Below, one piece after another: positions 13,496-13,545 of a DNA stretch of 13,545 nucleotides. Position 1 is the first letter of the stretch. Each line of letters opens with the position of its first letter. The notes below the pieces were generated by a model. That model worked only from the letters and a program-made list of their open reading frames with translations. It was not told where the DNA came from and made no database searches. The DNA is from Flavobacteriales bacterium UBA7382 (GTDB lineage: Bacteria; Bacteroidota; Bacteroidia; Flavobacteriales_D; Sanyastnellaceae): assembly GCA_002469765.1 (NCBI GenBank), contig DKNS01000073.1, positions 1 through 13,545 of the forward strand, given 5' to 3'. A program made the translations under genes and the position numbers.

Positions 13496-13545
13496 ATGAA
13501 GCGCATTTCATTTCTCCTTGTCATGTTCATGTGTGCCCAGCCTTG
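13496..13545 (+). CDS. Start of an exported protein (3'-truncated by window)
   Basis: Sixteen codons are visible, MKRISFLLVMFMCAQP, running off the window. Two basic residues followed by a hydrophobic stretch are a typical signal-peptide start, so the product is probably exported or a lipoprotein. The Cys after VMFM could be a lipobox, but too little is visible to say. A candidate -7 element lies 42 bases upstream. The function cannot be told. Confidence 0.65.
   Translation, partial: MKRISFLLVMFMCAQP

Noticed and set aside
1..13545. CRISPR arrays, tRNA/rRNA genes, insertion sequences, toxin-antitoxin or phage genes
   Set aside because: None was recognised on either strand. The only repeats are the protein-coding Cys repeats and domain copies of the large T9SS gene.

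Overview
The window looks like chromosomal DNA of a Bacteroidota bacterium, most likely a marine Flavobacteriales-type lineage with unusually high GC. The grounds are two proteins with a type IX secretion (T9SS) type A C-terminal sorting domain, SprB-like and Cys-rich 'CTDxxACNYxxxAxxDDGSC' repeats, genes without Shine-Dalgarno sequences, and several matches to the Bacteroidota -7 promoter element TAnnTTTG. The species is not determinable from the sequence.

Layout. Positions 1-906 (+) are the C-terminal end of a secreted SprB-repeat protein, closed by a strong terminator at 935-966. Positions 1053-5513 (+) encode a 1486-residue modular secreted protein: three copies of an unrecognised ~170-210 aa domain separated by Cys-rich repeats, DxDGDGxCD loops and HYR-like modules, then SprB-like repeats and a T9SS sorting domain. 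It meets a leftward-reading block at about 5514-5567 without a visible terminator. The leftward block, in order of transcription, is: an exported S9B dipeptidyl peptidase IV (11940-9736), a POT-family peptide transporter (9683-8346), an intrinsic terminator (8309-8281), an exported thioredoxin-fold protein (8266-7724), citrate synthase gltA (7618-6332) and a crotonase-family enzyme (6335-5568). Divergent from the peptidase, reading right, is a GlcD-type FAD-linked oxidase (11988-13397), followed by the first 16 codons of another exported protein (13496 to the window end).

How it fits together. The left third is cell-surface or secreted material. The peptidase-transporter pair makes sense as dipeptide release outside the inner membrane followed by proton-coupled uptake. 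Citrate synthase and the crotonase are joined by an ATGA overlap, linking the TCA cycle to acyl-CoA metabolism. The FAD oxidase probably feeds electrons from a 2-hydroxyacid. Most of this is ordinary core metabolism; the part least explained by known families is the triplicated domain in the 1486-residue protein. No RNA gene, CRISPR array, insertion sequence or phage gene was seen, and no gap between genes exceeds 150 bases.
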